From the NCBI GenBank assembly GCA_013201155.1, contig CP053716.1, positions 186,001 through 250,000 on the forward strand: a stretch of 64,000 nucleotides of DNA, given 5' to 3'. The notes under the pieces were generated by a model. That model was given only the letters and a program-made list of their open reading frames with translations, made no database searches and was not told the DNA's origin. Positions 26,571 to 35,661 of the stretch are shown piece after piece. This stretch comes from Berryella wangjianweii. Its GTDB lineage: Bacteria; Actinomycetota; Coriobacteriia; Coriobacteriales; Eggerthellaceae. A program made the position numbers and the translations under genes. Within the stretch, counting starts at the first letter, position 1. Each line of letters starts with the position of its first letter.

Positions 26571-27923
26571 ATGAACAGCTTCGAATCAGTAACTCCCGAG
26601 GACATCGGGCGGGCATCGCAGAGCTTCTTCTCCGACCGCGCCAACGTGGTGGCCAAGAACGCCGTCACCGCCAAGGGCGTGCGTGCCGTGGCGCGCGTGC
26701 CCGAGCGCGCGGCGCAGAACACCACCGTGTTCGACGTGGAGGTGAAGGCCGGCGGCCGCACCGACCAGAAGCGCTCGGGGCGTTGCTGGATGTTCGCATC
26801 GCTGAACACCATGCGCATGCGCACCATCGAGCGCTTCGGCCTGAAGGACTTCGAGCTGTCCCAGGCGTATCCTCTGTTCTGGGACAAGCTTGAGAAAAGC
26901 AACTGGTTTTTCGAGAACATCATCGACACGGTCGATCAGCCTGTGTCGGGTCGCCTGGTGTCGTTCCTGCTGACCGATCCGGTCAGCGATGGGGGCCAGT
27001 GGGACATGTTCAAGGCCCTGGTGAAGAAGTACGGCGTGGTGCCCAAGGAGGCCATGCCCGAGTCGGCATCCTCGTCGAACACCCGCGATCTGGACGGCTA
27101 CCTCACGCGTTTCCTGCGCGCCACGGCCCATCGCCTGCGTTCCTCCTACGAGGCGGGCGCCGATGTCGCCGAGCTGCGCGTGGCGAAGAAGGACGCCATG
27201 GCCAAGGTGTACGCCATGCTGGTTACCTGTCTGGGCGAGCCGCCCGCGCGTTTCGACGTGCGCCTGCGAGACAAGGACGACAAGCTGGCGCTGGCGGGAA
27301 GCTTCACCCCGCAGGAGTTCTACCAGCAGGCCGTGGGGCTGAACTTGGACGACTACGTGTCGCTGATCTCGGCACCTACCGCCGACAAGCCCTTTGGACG
27401 CACCTACACGGTATCGCGCCTGGGCAACGTGGTGGAGGCGGGCGGCGTGCGCTACCTGAACCTGCCGCCCGAGGCCCTGAAGCAGGCTGCGATCAGGCAG
27501 CTGAAGGCGGGCCTTCCCGTGTGGTTCGGCTGCGACGTCGATCAGTCGTTCATTCAGGAGGAGGGCATCATGGACCTGGACGCCCTGGCGATCGACCAGC
27601 TGTTCGGATTCGAGGTGATGGGGGGCTTCGACAAGGCGGCCCGTCTGGACTACGGGGAGTCGCTGATGACCCATGCCATGGTGCTTGAGGGCGTGAATCT
27701 GAGCGAGGAGGGCAGGCCCACGCTGTGGAAGGTGGAGAACAGCTGGGGCAAGGACCACGCCAAGGACGGCTTCGACACCCTGGCCGACACGTGGTTCGAC
27801 GAGTACGTGTACCAGGTGGTGGTCGATCGCGCTCATCTGGAGCCTGCCGACGCGGAGGCGTTCGATTCGATCGAGCCCATCGTGCTGGAGCCCTGGGATC
27901 CCATGGGCGCCTTGGCCCGCTAG
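26571..27923 (+). CDS. pepC: Aminopeptidase C (bleomycin hydrolase family)
   Basis: A 450-residue C1B cysteine peptidase that removes N-terminal residues from peptides in the cytoplasm. The catalytic Cys72 lies in SGRCWMFASLN, the His in LMTHAMVLEG near 368, and the Asn in VENSWG near 390. Length and motif spacing match PepC. The ATG at 26571 follows GGAGGAAGGAACC. A -10-like TATTCT is at 26469-26474. It fits an amino-acid-using lifestyle together with the several amino-acid carriers nearby. Confidence 0.93.
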   Translation: MNSFESVTPEDIGRASQSFFSDRANVVAKNAVTAKGVRAVARVPERAAQNTTVFDVEVKAGGRTDQKRSGRCWMFASLNTMRMRTIERFGLKDFELSQAYPLFWDKLEKSNWFFENIIDTVDQPVSGRLVSFLLTDPVSDGGQWDMFKALVKKYGVVPKEAMPESASSSNTRDLDGYLTRFLRATAHRLRSSYEAGADVAELRVAKKDAMAKVYAMLVTCLGEPPARFDVRLRDKDDKLALAGSFTPQEFYQQAVGLNLDDYVSLISAPTADKPFGRTYTVSRLGNVVEAGGVRYLNLPPEALKQAAIRQLKAGLPVWFGCDVDQSFIQEEGIMDLDALAIDQLFGFEVMGGFDKAARLDYGESLMTHAMVLEGVNLSEEGRPTLWKVENSWGKDHAKDGFDTLADTWFDEYVYQVVVDRAHLEPADAEAFDSIEPIVLEPWDPMGALAR

Positions 27924-28034
27924 GCTGAGGAAGCGTGCGCGCGGTGGGATTTGCGTCGCGCTCTCTGCGCGGCGAAGCGCCTTGCAGGTTGCGTGAGCGC
28001 CGCGCGCTCGCGGCGACCCTGCGTTGCGTTTGGA

Positions 28035-28040
28035 TATAAT
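28035..28040 (+). promoter_or_regulatory. Putative -10 box of the UPF0114 gene
   Basis: A perfect TATAAT about 70 bases before the GTG start; the -35 region is poorly conserved. Confidence 0.4.
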
Positions 28041-28111
28041 CCCCGAAACCGAACGGGGCGGGGAGCGCGCAATCCGCATGGCTTCCCGCCCGCATGAGAG
28101 AGGACCCCATC

Positions 28112-28693
28112 GTGACCGACGACCGACCTTCGATCGACGACCCGCTAGCCGACAAGCCGAGCCCGGATGGCCGCGCCGAGCGCCGCATGAGCACGCGCAG
28201 CAAGCGCATGCTCCGTCGCACGGCGCGCCGCATCACCAGCTGGACGCGCATGGTGGCCATCGTCCCTTCGATCGGCCTCCTGATCCTGGGATTCGCCCTG
28301 TCGGTGAAGACCCTCATGGCCGCCATCGACGTCACGATCGATGGCGTGGTGCTGGGACACGACTCGATTCTGGGCGTGGCGGCGCGCTACATCGAGTACG
28401 CCGACCTGTTTCTGCTGTCAGTGGCGCTGTACTTGATGTCGCTGGGTCTGTTCACGCTGTTCGTCAGCGACAGGATTCCCCTGCCCAAGTGGCTGCGCTT
28501 CAGCGACTTCGACGACCTGAAGGAGCGTCTGATCAGTGTGATCTGCGTGATGATCGGCGTGTTCTTCCTAGGGCGCGTGCTGGAGGCGTCGATCAGCGGC
28601 ATCGACCTCCTGTGGCTGGGGCTGGCGTCGTCGGTGGTGATCTGCGCGCTCACCGTGTTCGTGAAGCTGGTGATCGACCATCGCGCCGAATAG
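28112..28693 (+). CDS. UPF0114 (YqhA) family membrane protein
   Basis: A 193-residue protein with about four membrane helices. The family-typical stretches are the first helix with GLLILGFALS, IEYADLFLLSVALYLMSLGL near 90-110, and LKERLISVICVMIGVFFL near 135-152. The N-terminal 40 residues are hydrophilic and Arg-rich. Function of the family is unknown. I took the GTG at 28112 because GAGAGAGGA precedes it; an in-frame ATG at 28094 lacks a ribosome site. Confidence 0.75.
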   Translation: MTDDRPSIDDPLADKPSPDGRAERRMSTRSKRMLRRTARRITSWTRMVAIVPSIGLLILGFALSVKTLMAAIDVTIDGVVLGHDSILGVAARYIEYADLFLLSVALYLMSLGLFTLFVSDRIPLPKWLRFSDFDDLKERLISVICVMIGVFFLGRVLEASISGIDLLWLGLASSVVICALTVFVKLVIDHRAE

Positions 28694-28839
28694 GGCGCTG
28701 AGCGGCCCTCACAGCCTGTTCATCCTTACGTTTACCCACGCATTGCCCCCCGCCGGCCCTGCGGTAAAGTTCGCCTGCTATTATCAGGGGAGGTACATGG
28801 GCCGCTGCGCGGCCTGAGCATGCGGAAAGGATGACGCAC

Positions 28840-30156
28840 ATGAGCCAGCACAGCCCCTCATCAGGACGTCCAAAGGTTCCGGTGATGCCCCCCGCCGTGA
28901 TGGATCGCCAGGCCACCGAGGCTCTGGGCGAGTTCGAGCCGCTTCAGAGCGCTTCGGCCGCCGGCTCGGGCGCGCGCCGCAAGTTCATCGCGTTCGCGGT
29001 GGTGGCCGTGGTGATCCTGGGCATTGCGGCGTACTTCGCCCTGAGCATGCTGAAGGAGGTGAAGCCCGCCGGCCCCAACACCGTTGAGGCAACGTCTGAG
29101 CGCTTTGAAAGCGTTATCGAGGGCAAATCGACCCTCATGCCCGTGCAGACCATGGTTGCTTCGCCCGAGGTCGATGGCATCGTTTCGGAATTGCGCGTCT
29201 CCGAGGGTGACGTGGTGTCCGAAGGCGACGTGCTGTACGTCATCAAGAACGACGACCTGGATGCGGCTGTGGCCCAGGCCGAGTCGAGCCTTCAGTCGGC
29301 CCGCGACGGCGTGACCCAGGCGCAGAATCGCCTGAACCGGGCGCGCGTCACGCCCGCCGTCACCCCGTCGGTCGACGCTGACGGCAACGAGGTCCTCATC
29401 GACAACCAGGCCGTGAACATCGCCGATGCGCAGGCCGCTCTGAATTCCGCGCAGGCCGGCCTGAAGGCCGCTCAGTCGTCCTATGACGCCGCCGTGGAGA
29501 AGGCCAGCAAGCGCACGGTGCGCGCCACCATGAACGGCACCGTGCTGGAATGCAACCTGAGCGTGGGGTCGAACCTTTCGGGCCTGGTGTCGCAGGGCAA
29601 GGCGCCCATGCGCATTGCCGACATGTCGAAGATGCTGGTGAAGGTGCAGGTGTCGGAGCTTGATATTCCCCAGGTGAAGGAGGGCCAGACGGCCACGGTC
29701 ACCTACGATGCCTACGGCGACATCACCTCGCGGGCTGTGGTGACGCACGTGGCGCAGACGGTCGCCGCTGAAGGCGGGTCCGCCGCAGCAGCGGCCAACG
29801 GGGGCGCTCCGGGAGCCGGCGTGGTGCGCTACGAGGTGACTCTGCAGATCGACGAGCCCGATGAGCGCCTGAAGAGCGGGATGACCGCTCAGGCCAAGAT
29901 CGCGGCGCTGACCATAGAGAACGCCCTGGTGGTTCCCACCGTGGCGCTGCCTGCCACCGAAGGCGTCACCACCGCCGTCAAGGTGACCGGCGAGGGCTCC
30001 GAGGCCACGCAGGAGGAGGTGACCCTGCGCGTGCTGGCCTCCAGCGCCACGCAGGCCGCAGTGGAGGTGGTCGAGGGCACGCTGAAGGCGGGTGACCGTC
30101 TGCTGGTGGCGCCTGTCGGCTCCGATAACTCCGATTCCGGCAAGAGGACGATGTGA
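28840..30156 (+). CDS. Efflux periplasmic-adaptor-type (MacA/HlyD) subunit
   Basis: The 438-residue protein has a short cytoplasmic start and one membrane anchor (about 45-67). A barrel-sandwich (lipoyl-like) fold is split by a coiled coil rich in Ala/Gln (about 135-205), followed by beta-barrel and membrane-proximal domains. It matches the MacA/HlyD membrane fusion family. In a monoderm it would link the ABC transporter to the outside rather than to an outer-membrane channel. Of two close ATGs, 28840 has AAAGG at a proper distance. It overlaps the next gene (TGATG). Confidence 0.88.
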   Translation: MSQHSPSSGRPKVPVMPPAVMDRQATEALGEFEPLQSASAAGSGARRKFIAFAVVAVVILGIAAYFALSMLKEVKPAGPNTVEATSERFESVIEGKSTLMPVQTMVASPEVDGIVSELRVSEGDVVSEGDVLYVIKNDDLDAAVAQAESSLQSARDGVTQAQNRLNRARVTPAVTPSVDADGNEVLIDNQAVNIADAQAALNSAQAGLKAAQSSYDAAVEKASKRTVRATMNGTVLECNLSVGSNLSGLVSQGKAPMRIADMSKMLVKVQVSELDIPQVKEGQTATVTYDAYGDITSRAVVTHVAQTVAAEGGSAAAAANGGAPGAGVVRYEVTLQIDEPDERLKSGMTAQAKIAALTIENALVVPTVALPATEGVTTAVKVTGEGSEATQEEVTLRVLASSATQAAVEVVEGTLKAGDRLLVAPVGSDNSDSGKRTM

Positions 30157-30881
30157 TGAGCGCGACTGAGCCTGTCATCCAGGCGGAGGAGCTTCATCGC
30201 GTGTATCGCACGGCTGCGGGCCTCACGCATGCTCTGCGCGGGGTCAGCTTCTCGATCATGCCCGGTGAGTTCGTGGCGATCATGGGCCCGTCCGGCTCAG
30301 GGAAGTCCACGCTCATGCACGTGCTGGGCTGCCTGGATTCCCCCACGAAGGGGCGCTACCTGCTTGAGGGGCGCGACATCGCGCGGTGCAGCCAAGACGA
30401 GCTGGCTGACATCCGTGCCACGCGGATCGGCTTCGTCTTCCAGGCGTTCAACCTGCTGCCGCGCACCACGGTGCTGCAGAACGTGATGCTGCCGCTGCTG
30501 TACACCTCGTGCCCGGTGGGCGAGCGCGAGCGTCGCGCCCGCGCGGCGCTGGCGGCCGTGGCGCTTCCCGAGGAGTTCTTCGACCACAAGAGCAACGAGA
30601 TATCGGGTGGTCAGATGCAGCGCGTGGCCATTGCGCGCGCCCTGGTGAACAGCCCGGCGCTGATCCTGGCCGATGAGCCGACGGGCAACCTGGACTCGGT
30701 TACCGGCGAGCAGGTGCTGGACGCGTTCGCCGCCCTGCGCGCCGTAGGAAAGACGGTCGTGCTGATCACGCACGAGCCCGAGGTGGCTGCCCATGCCGAC
30801 CGCACCCTGTACATCCGCGACGGCAAGCTGTTCGAAACGTACGAGGCCATGAAGGCGGTAGGGAAGGTGATCGCCACATGA
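30156..30881 (+). CDS. MacB-type ABC transporter ATP-binding subunit
   Basis: A 241-residue ATPase with Walker A GPSGSGKST near 45, signature ISGGQMQR near 150 and Walker B LILADEPTGNLD near 173. The GNLD ending and overall length are typical of the LolD/MacB group. It powers the permease encoded by the following gene. Start and stop codons overlap both neighbours, so the three genes form one translationally coupled operon. Confidence 0.93.
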   Translation: MSATEPVIQAEELHRVYRTAAGLTHALRGVSFSIMPGEFVAIMGPSGSGKSTLMHVLGCLDSPTKGRYLLEGRDIARCSQDELADIRATRIGFVFQAFNLLPRTTVLQNVMLPLLYTSCPVGERERRARAALAAVALPEEFFDHKSNEISGGQMQRVAIARALVNSPALILADEPTGNLDSVTGEQVLDAFAALRAVGKTVVLITHEPEVAAHADRTLYIRDGKLFETYEAMKAVGKVIAT

Positions 30882-32071
30882 GAGCACGCGACCTTCTGCG
30901 CGAGGCCTACCACGCGCTTGCGGTGAACCGGATGAGGTCGTTTCTCACCATTCTGGGCATTGTGATCGGCATTGCCGCCGTGATCACCATGACGTCGCTG
31001 GTCAGCGGCATGGGCCGGAGCATGGTGGGAGACGTGGGCGGCGCTCAGATGCGCCAGATCCTGGTGGTGCCGATGGTGCCGGCCGAGCGCGCTGACTACG
31101 ATGCGGCGGCCGAGCTGGTGCCCGGCATCGAGCGCATGCATTACCTCAAAACCGGGCGAGGCGAGGTCACCTACCGTTCGAAGAAGCTTTCGGGCGGCAA
31201 CCTGAGCGGTGTGGAGCCTTCGTACCTGAAGTTCATGGAAGTGAAGATGGCTTCGGGAAGGGCGTTCTCCGAGGCCGACGACAAGCATGCGGCCCGGGTG
31301 GTGCTGCTGGGCAAGGGCGCGGTGAAGGAGCTGTTCGGCTCCGAGGACGAGCAGGCAGCCGGCGCCACCGTCTCCATCAACGGCGAGTCGTTCGTGGTGG
31401 CGGGTGTGATGGAGGGCTCGTCGAACACGCAGTGGCACAACATGGTGGCTGTGCCCATGAACACGATGGACCAGCGTTTGGGCGGGGGCTACCTGCAGGC
31501 GATCGCCGAGGCCAAGGGCGAGCCGTCGAAGCAGGAGATGAGCAAGATCGCGAAGAGCTACGCCGAGATGTTCACGAAGCTGAAGGGCAAGGCCAAGGTG
31601 GACGAGACCATTCGCGTGTCCACCTTCGCCGAGATCCTCGAGATCGTGGAGCTGCTCATCGGCGGCTTCAACATGATCCTGGGCGGCGTGGCGGCCATCA
31701 GCCTGCTGGTGGGCGGCATCGGCATCATGAACATGATGCTGACAAACGTTACCGAGCGCATTCGCGAGATCGGCCTGCGCAAGGCCCTGGGTGCGCACGC
31801 GCGCGACATCGTGCGGCAGTTTCTGCTGGAGGCGGTGGCGCTGACGCTGATCGGAGGCCTGGTGGGCATCGTGGTGGGCACGCTGGGGTCGCTGGGCATC
31901 GCGGCGATCATCGGTGCGGTGAACCCGCAGCTCAGCTTCAGCCCCTACATCGACGGCACGTCGGTGGCCTGGGCCGTGGGCGTGTCGGTTCTGATCGGCG
32001 TGGTGTTCGGATTCTACCCCGCCCAGCGCGCCGCGCGTCTGGACCCCATCGAGGCCCTGCGCTACCAGTAA
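30878..32071 (+). CDS. MacB-type ABC transporter permease
   Basis: A 397-residue protein with an N-terminal helix (about 20-42, SFLTILGIVIGIAAV), a large extracytoplasmic MacB-PCD domain (about 45-260) and three C-terminal helices typical of FtsX/MacB permeases (VGGIGIMNMMLTNVTERIREIG segment). With the adaptor and ATPase it forms a MacAB-like exporter of peptides, antibiotics or other amphipathic compounds; the substrate is not deducible. It begins in an ATGA overlap with the ATPase gene and ends before a strong terminator. Confidence 0.92.
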   Translation: MRARDLLREAYHALAVNRMRSFLTILGIVIGIAAVITMTSLVSGMGRSMVGDVGGAQMRQILVVPMVPAERADYDAAAELVPGIERMHYLKTGRGEVTYRSKKLSGGNLSGVEPSYLKFMEVKMASGRAFSEADDKHAARVVLLGKGAVKELFGSEDEQAAGATVSINGESFVVAGVMEGSSNTQWHNMVAVPMNTMDQRLGGGYLQAIAEAKGEPSKQEMSKIAKSYAEMFTKLKGKAKVDETIRVSTFAEILEIVELLIGGFNMILGGVAAISLLVGGIGIMNMMLTNVTERIREIGLRKALGAHARDIVRQFLLEAVALTLIGGLVGIVVGTLGSLGIAAIIGAVNPQLSFSPYIDGTSVAWAVGVSVLIGVVFGFYPAQRAARLDPIEALRYQ

Positions 32072-32123
32072 GGCCATCGTGTCCCGCCAGCCGATGCGGC
32101 TTGCATGCGAGGGGCAATGCACA

Positions 32124-32161
32124 GGGCCCGGATGCGCGATGCGCATCCGGGCCCTTGTTCG
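32124..32161 (+). terminator. Terminator of the MacAB-like operon
   Basis: A 14-bp perfect stem (32124-32137 with 32141-32154), a GAT loop and TTGTTCG. Confidence 0.8.
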
Positions 32162-32194
32162 TCGCTGCAGGTTCTCGCCGTGGGGCTCTGCCGC

Positions 32195-33181
32195 CTACAG
32201 CATGTGGGCACGCAGGTAGTCACCCGATTGCGGCGACAGGTAGGCAGGCGCCACGTCGAATACGGTGCGGCATCCGCTTTGCCCCTCGGCGGCCATGCGG
32301 GCCACGGCGCGCGCGTAGGCCACCAGCACGCTGGCGGTGAACTCGGGGTTCGACTCGAGCTTCAGCGCGTACTCGATCACATGCCCCTTGCCCGAGGCGG
32401 TTGCGCCCGAGCGCAGCACGAAGCCGCCGTGGGGCAGGTCGGCGTGGTCGCGGTCCAGCTCCTGCTGGGTGATGAAGTTCACGGTGGTGTCGTAGGGCTC
32501 GAAGTAGTTGGGCATCTCGACGATCTGGCGGCGCACCTCATCGGCGTCTGCGCCTTCCTCAAGCACCACCCAGCACTCGCGCGTGTGCATCTGACGCGTG
32601 GTCAGCTGGGGATTCTCGCCCGCGCGAGCCCGATCAAGCGCTTCGGGGGCGGGGATGGTGTACTGACGCGCGTCCGCCACGCCCTCGATGCGGCGAATCG
32701 CGTCGGAGTGACCCTGGCTGACGCCCTTGCCCCAGAAGGTGTAGTCGGTTCCCTCGGGCAGAATGCAGGTGGCGTACAGGCGGTTCAGCGAGAACAGGCC
32801 GGGATCCCATCCGCACGAGATCAGGGCCACGGTGCCGGCTTCCTTGGCGGCGGCGTCCACGGCGGCGAAGTGCCGGGGAATGGCGGCGTGGGTGTCGAAG
32901 CTGTCGACCACGTTGCAGCGCGCGGCCCACTTCGGGGTCTGCGTGGGAAGGTCGGTGGCGCTGCCCCCGCACAAGATCAGCACGTCGATGTCGTCGCCGG
33001 CGCCCTGCTCAAGCTCGGCCTCTCGACGCACGGGAACGCCAGGGGTGGCGATGCTCACGTCGGCGGGGTCGCGACGGGTGAACACGGCGGCCAGCTCCAT
33101 GTCGTCGCTTTGGCGCAGAGCCAGCTCAACGCCCTTGCCAAGATTGCCGTACCCCAGAATTCCGATGCGCGTCCTGGACAT
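32195..33181 (-). CDS. ddh: meso-Diaminopimelate D-dehydrogenase
   Basis: A 328-residue NADP-dependent enzyme that interconverts meso-diaminopimelate and tetrahydrodipicolinate in one step, feeding lysine and peptidoglycan synthesis. It has an N-terminal Rossmann motif GILGYGNLGKG (7-17), CGWDPGLFSLNR near 145 and the WGKGVSQGHSDAIRRI substrate-binding stretch near 175, all typical of Ddh. The ATG at 33181 has AGGAG seven bases upstream. The plus strand downstream shares its intergenic region with the MacAB operon end (convergent). Confidence 0.93.
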   Translation of the reverse strand: MSRTRIGILGYGNLGKGVELALRQSDDMELAAVFTRRDPADVSIATPGVPVRREAELEQGAGDDIDVLILCGGSATDLPTQTPKWAARCNVVDSFDTHAAIPRHFAAVDAAAKEAGTVALISCGWDPGLFSLNRLYATCILPEGTDYTFWGKGVSQGHSDAIRRIEGVADARQYTIPAPEALDRARAGENPQLTTRQMHTRECWVVLEEGADADEVRRQIVEMPNYFEPYDTTVNFITQQELDRDHADLPHGGFVLRSGATASGKGHVIEYALKLESNPEFTASVLVAYARAVARMAAEGQSGCRTVFDVAPAYLSPQSGDYLRAHML

Positions 33182-33323
33182 GGTGGCTCCTCTCGTTTCA
33201 TGAACTGTGTCGGGCAAGAAGGTAGCGCAACCCCCTGCGGGGCGCGCGTCCTTCACTCAACGCTCGCTCAAGTTTAACCGTCTGGAAGCATAGCGGGCGC
33301 TGCGTCGCCTCGCGTGGCAGCGC

Positions 33324-34655
33324 CTACCCGATGCCGCCCATCACGGCGCCCACTACGAGCACCACCAGCACGATGGGGCAGAACACGTACTTCGCCAGGG
33401 GATAGAACCAGGCTCCCAGGGGCTTCCGACGGCCCAGGTTCACCTCGTGCTCCACGCGCTCGCGGGTGAACAGCCAGTAGAACATCACTGCGGCGATCAA
33501 GGCGCCCAGCGGGCAGAAGAACACCGACAGCACGTCCATCCAGTCCGCCACGATGGCCTGGATCAGCAGGCCCGCCACCAAGCCCAGGCCTCCGATTGAC
33601 AGCACGGCGGTCCGACGGGTCAGCGCGAAGCGCTCCTGCAGCGTGGCGATGGGCGCTTCGAACAGATTCACCAGCGAGGTGAACCCGCCGATCAGAACCG
33701 CGCAGAAGAACACCGCCTGGAATACCGCGCCGCCGGGCATGTTCGCGAACAGGTGCGGCAGGAAGATGAACATGAGGCCCGGGCCGCCGGTGTCGAGGGT
33801 CTGCCCCGCCGAGGCCATGGCCGGGATGATCACCAGCGAGGCCACCACGGCGGCCAGGGTGTCGAACAGCGCCACGTACTTGGCCGACTGGGGCACGTCT
33901 TCGTGGGGGCTGAGGTACGAGCCGTAGATCAGCGTGCCGTTGCCTGCGATCGACAGCGAGAAGAACGCCTGACCCAGTGCGTACACCCATACCATGGGAT
34001 CGGCCAGGCCGGCGGGGTCGAGCAGGAACACGTAGCGGTAGCCCTCCGCGGCGCCCGGCAGGGTGGCGGTGTACACCGCCAGGCCGATGAACATCAGGAA
34101 GAACAGCGGCATCAAAAAGAAGTTCAGACGCTCGATGCCCTTCACCACGCCCAGGGCCATGATGATCACCGCCGCCACCATCGATATGGTCTGAAACACC
34201 GAGTTGTCGGCGGCGATGCCGCCGAAGTGGCCGGCGAACGCGTCAACCGAGGGCAGGGCCAACGTGGTGCCGGCGAACGACTCGAAGGCGTAGGTGAAGA
34301 TCCATCCCACCACGATCGAGTAGCCGATCGCCATGCACAGCGACGACAGCACGGGCAGCAGCCCCAGGATCTTGCCGGGAAGCTCGGTGCCGAAGCGAGC
34401 CTTGGTGGCCTGCGCGAACGCGCCGATCGGCCCCGACTTCGTGGCACGTCCGAAGGCCATCTCGCCGATCACGCCGGTAGAGGCGATCAGCAGCACGAAG
34501 ATCAGGTACGGAATCAGGAAGGTGGCGCCGCCGTAAGCCGAGATGCGGGTGGGAAACAGCCAGATATTGCCCATGCCCACCGCCGACCCGATGCAGGCCA
34601 GGATGAAGCCCCGTTTGGAGTTGAAGGTCTCGCGCGCCGCGCCCTGCTTTCCCAT
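33324..34655 (-). CDS. Sodium-dependent transporter, NSS/SNF family
   Basis: A 443-residue neurotransmitter:sodium symporter family member with about 11 membrane helices. The first helix has the sodium-site stretch CIGSAVGMGNIWLFP. It imports an amino acid or related amine with sodium; the substrate cannot be read from sequence. The ATG at 34655 follows AAAGGACTCACC. A -10 box TAGAAT on the minus strand lies at 34691-34686. Confidence 0.9.
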   Translation of the reverse strand: MGKQGAARETFNSKRGFILACIGSAVGMGNIWLFPTRISAYGGATFLIPYLIFVLLIASTGVIGEMAFGRATKSGPIGAFAQATKARFGTELPGKILGLLPVLSSLCMAIGYSIVVGWIFTYAFESFAGTTLALPSVDAFAGHFGGIAADNSVFQTISMVAAVIIMALGVVKGIERLNFFLMPLFFLMFIGLAVYTATLPGAAEGYRYVFLLDPAGLADPMVWVYALGQAFFSLSIAGNGTLIYGSYLSPHEDVPQSAKYVALFDTLAAVVASLVIIPAMASAGQTLDTGGPGLMFIFLPHLFANMPGGAVFQAVFFCAVLIGGFTSLVNLFEAPIATLQERFALTRRTAVLSIGGLGLVAGLLIQAIVADWMDVLSVFFCPLGALIAAVMFYWLFTRERVEHEVNLGRRKPLGAWFYPLAKYVFCPIVLVVLVVGAVMGGIG

Positions 34656-34973
34656 GGTGAGTCCTTTCGCGAAATCGTTCAGGAGATTCTACTTCACCGA
34701 GGGGGGCCGCGCGACGGAAACCGCATGCGAATCCGCAGATGGGCATTATTAAGAATGCCTGATGACTTGCCGCGCGCGGTGGCTCGCCGGCCGAGGGGCG
34801 CGCGCAGGTGCGGTTTGGCTTGCCGGCGAGCGCCGGAGCGCGAAAGGGGGCGCGTGCGCGAGCGTCCATGCCGTGCATTGCCTTTGGGAAGCGGGAGGCG
34901 AGAGGCTGTGGCTCGGTTGCCGGCGCGAAAGGGGCGGCGCCGCGGGCGAGGGGCGCGTCCGGGCCGCGCGGCG
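34656..34973. other. Gap between the NSS carrier and PGPGW genes
   Basis: No gene is recognisable. It holds the NSS upstream region and an inverted repeat GGCATT/AATGCC (34742-34747 with 34754-34759) around an AT-rich centre. The rest is very GC-rich. Confidence 0.5.
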
Positions 34974-35297
34974 CTAGCGTGGGCCGAGTGCCAGCAGCTT
35001 GCGGACGCCCGACACCACCGACAGCGCGCCCAGGCCGATCAGCAGCAGGCCGGGCCCGGGCAGAATGAGCAGGGGCACGCCGATGCACATCAGGATGACG
35101 CCCACCATCATCAGCACCAATCCCTTGATGCGCGAGAACATGCAGGTGCAGCGCGTGCGGTCCTGCGCGCAGCGGGCGCGTTGCTCGGGCGTGCAGGGTG
35201 CGGCGTCATGCTCTGCGCGCGGCTCGTCGTCCTTCGAGAGGCGCGTGCTTGAGCTGGACAGCGGTGCGACGTCGATGATGTTGTTGCTGGGGGACAC
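34974..35297 (-). CDS. Small PGPGW-type membrane protein
   Basis: A 107-residue protein. The first half is hydrophilic with three cysteines; two adjacent hydrophobic segments follow. The second contains LPGPGLLLIGLGAL, the hallmark of the PGPGW putative transmembrane family. The function is unknown. The start is a GTG at 35297 with AAGGAG seven bases upstream. A minus-strand -10 box TACAAT is at 35333-35328. Confidence 0.75.
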   Translation of the reverse strand: MSPSNNIIDVAPLSSSSTRLSKDDEPRAEHDAAPCTPEQRARCAQDRTRCTCMFSRIKGLVLMMVGVILMCIGVPLLILPGPGLLLIGLGALSVVSGVRKLLALGPR

Positions 35298-35661
35298 CAG
35301 GGCTCCTTGGGTTGACGGGTGACCTGAATTGTAAGGGGTGCTTCTACTTTCAGCGGAAAATGCCCTGATTCTGTAACAGAGCGTTGCCCTCTGGTAAGCT
35401 CGCCGGTCGCTCCGGTGACATGCATCCGTCCTGCATCAGGCGCTCCACCCCGTCGCACTCGATTGCCCGCGCGTGCGCGACGAGCGTCTCGAGACAGCCC
35501 GGGCCCTCATTCCCGCAGATTCGCCGGAAAGGGCGGGTTATAATTCAATAAAGCTCCATCCGCTCTGGGTTTCTTGTTCGTGGGTATCGCTCGACTGTGG
35601 TTCGCGCCCCTCGGAGATCGCCGATCGGTGCGGCCACTCAACCGGAAAGTTGGTGGTCAAC
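35298..35661. other. Divergent regulatory gap before the EF-G-like gene
   Basis: About 360 bases with no gene. It contains a minus-strand -10 (TACAAT, 35333-35328) for the PGPGW gene and a plus-strand TATAAT at 35539-35544, leaving a leader of about 110 bases for the EF-G-like gene. Neither has a good -35 box. Confidence 0.5.
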